The notes under the pieces are model-generated. The model was not told where the DNA came from and ran no database searches. It saw only the letters and a program-made list of their open reading frames with translations. Positions 33,807 to 34,326 of a stretch of 34,326 nt of DNA are shown piece after piece. Position 1 is the stretch's first letter. Each line of letters opens with the position of its first letter. Location of the stretch: contig CANFKC010000048.1 of NCBI GenBank assembly GCA_947447265.1, forward strand, positions 1-34,326, given 5' to 3'. Source of the stretch: Chitinophagaceae bacterium. GTDB taxonomy: Bacteria > Bacteroidota > Bacteroidia > Chitinophagales > Chitinophagaceae. Made by a program: the position numbers and the translations under genes.

Positions 33807-34326
33807 TCCGGTTGGGGTATCTGGTTTGTGCAATTGTGCAGGTTATTGAATTGTTAAGTGGGGTCACGCCGAATTGAAAAAAGTTTGCGGTCTTTGTTCT
33901 CGAGTGTTGTTTCCCTTGCCTTTTCTCGTATACCACAAAACGTTCTACATGTTTTTTATTTTTTGCTGCCATCCTTAAGCATCCTTGTTGCCTGTTCCCA
34001 ACTGCGTGACAACGAAACAAAGGTGCCACATTTTCTGTTGGTAGAAAAACGTTGTGCACATAGCTTTCACAGTGTGAAAAGTGTTGGGAAAACTGCGGTG
34101 TGTAAGCGGGTTTGTGAGGTTAGCGCTTTGCAGCGTAGCACTTGTGTAAAATGAGATTTTACAACTTTTTGGAAAGTTGTCAAATCGAAACCTGTGCCAA
34201 CTGTTGTGCCTTCCATTTTAACAACACCAACCGCTTTGGCAACTCTCCAAAGAGTTGTCAGAGCTAACCACAGCAAACCCATGTATTGCCCCCGTATATA
34301 AGAAGATTTGACAACTTTTTAGAAAG
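33807..34326. other. Non-coding region with palindromic repeats, to the window edge
   Basis: 520 bp with no convincing gene. It holds a 15-bp palindrome TTTCACAGTGTGAAA (34065-34079) and members of a hairpin repeat family at 34155-34186, 34238-34259 and 34305-34326. Short open frames on both strands have no family features. Confidence 0.5.
34155..34186. repeat. Palindromic repeat, GACAACTTT-TTGG-AAAGTTGTC type
   Basis: 14-bp arms with one mismatch and a TTGG loop. A shorter relative lies at 34238-34259 (GGCAACTCT-CCAA-AGAGTTGTC), and a third starts at 34305 (GATTTGACAACTTT-TTAG-AAAG) and runs off the window. The arms are conserved between copies, as in REP-like elements. Confidence 0.7.

Noticed and set aside
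33736-34059. Minus-strand open frame of 107 codons.
   Set aside because: Its C-terminal part is translated from the CAGTTGGCAG repeats and the rest has no family features or translation signal.
34067-34282. Minus-strand open frame of 71 codons near the window end.
   Set aside because: It spans two palindromic repeats and has no recognisable domain; most likely chance.
1-34326. CRISPR arrays, rRNA genes or prophage modules.
   Set aside because: No regularly spaced repeats, no rRNA-like conserved stretches and no phage structural or integrase genes were seen.

Overview
The window comes from a Bacteroidota genome, most likely a member of Chitinophagaceae or a close relative. The evidence is a complete gldK-gldL-gldM-gldN block (core of the type IX secretion system and gliding motor), a propeller-type LytS sensor kinase with a LytTR regulator, promoters of the TAnnTTTG type, A-rich translation starts with little Shine-Dalgarno signal, and several small protein families typical of this phylum. 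The family-level placement is inference; I could run no search.

Layout. 1-3.65 kb: a tightly packed minus-strand thiol/sulfur operon (two near-identical thioredoxins, half-size TSUP permease, rhodanese-thioredoxin fusion lipoprotein, OsmC, rhodanese, small YgaP-like, DUF6132-like and DUF2892-like membrane proteins). A Crp/Fnr regulator (3.74-4.35 kb) lies just upstream, and an AACA-N2-TGTT palindrome occurs before the operon and again before the last thioredoxin gene. 4.4-7.8 kb: a membrane-anchored MepA-like peptidase and a large exported protein with a possible His/Cys peptidase-like C-terminus. 7.9-11.4 kb: a small membrane protein, a nucleoid-associated protein and HtpG. 11.65-16.8 kb: gldN, gldM, gldL, gldK on the minus strand. 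16.8-17.5 kb: an AT-rich gap. 17.5-19.2 kb: MsrA lipoprotein, an unknown lipoprotein and thioredoxin. 19.4-23.0 kb: dnaE. 23.2-29.5 kb: a histidine kinase and its LytTR response regulator, the latter split by an insertion. 29.6-33.7 kb: a small DUF5679-like protein, a polytopic membrane protein and RecQ. 33.7-34.3 kb: non-coding repeats.

The most interesting object is the 2,458-bp element at 26679-29136. It has perfect 24-bp terminal inverted repeats and an 8-bp target duplication (AAAAAATA), and it encodes an IS1595-family transposase. Removing the element and one duplication copy restores one continuous 247-codon LytTR regulator, so the boundaries are exact. Besides the transposase it carries a secreted CxxC protein, a 78-aa protein, a tRNA-like gene (anticodon GCC on a body that looks arginine-like) and a roughly 240-nt segment that can fold into long nested helices plus an H-type pseudoknot. 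A transposon carrying both a tRNA and a large structured RNA candidate does not match any system I can name. The insertion leaves the kinase intact and separates the receiver domain from the DNA-binding domain.
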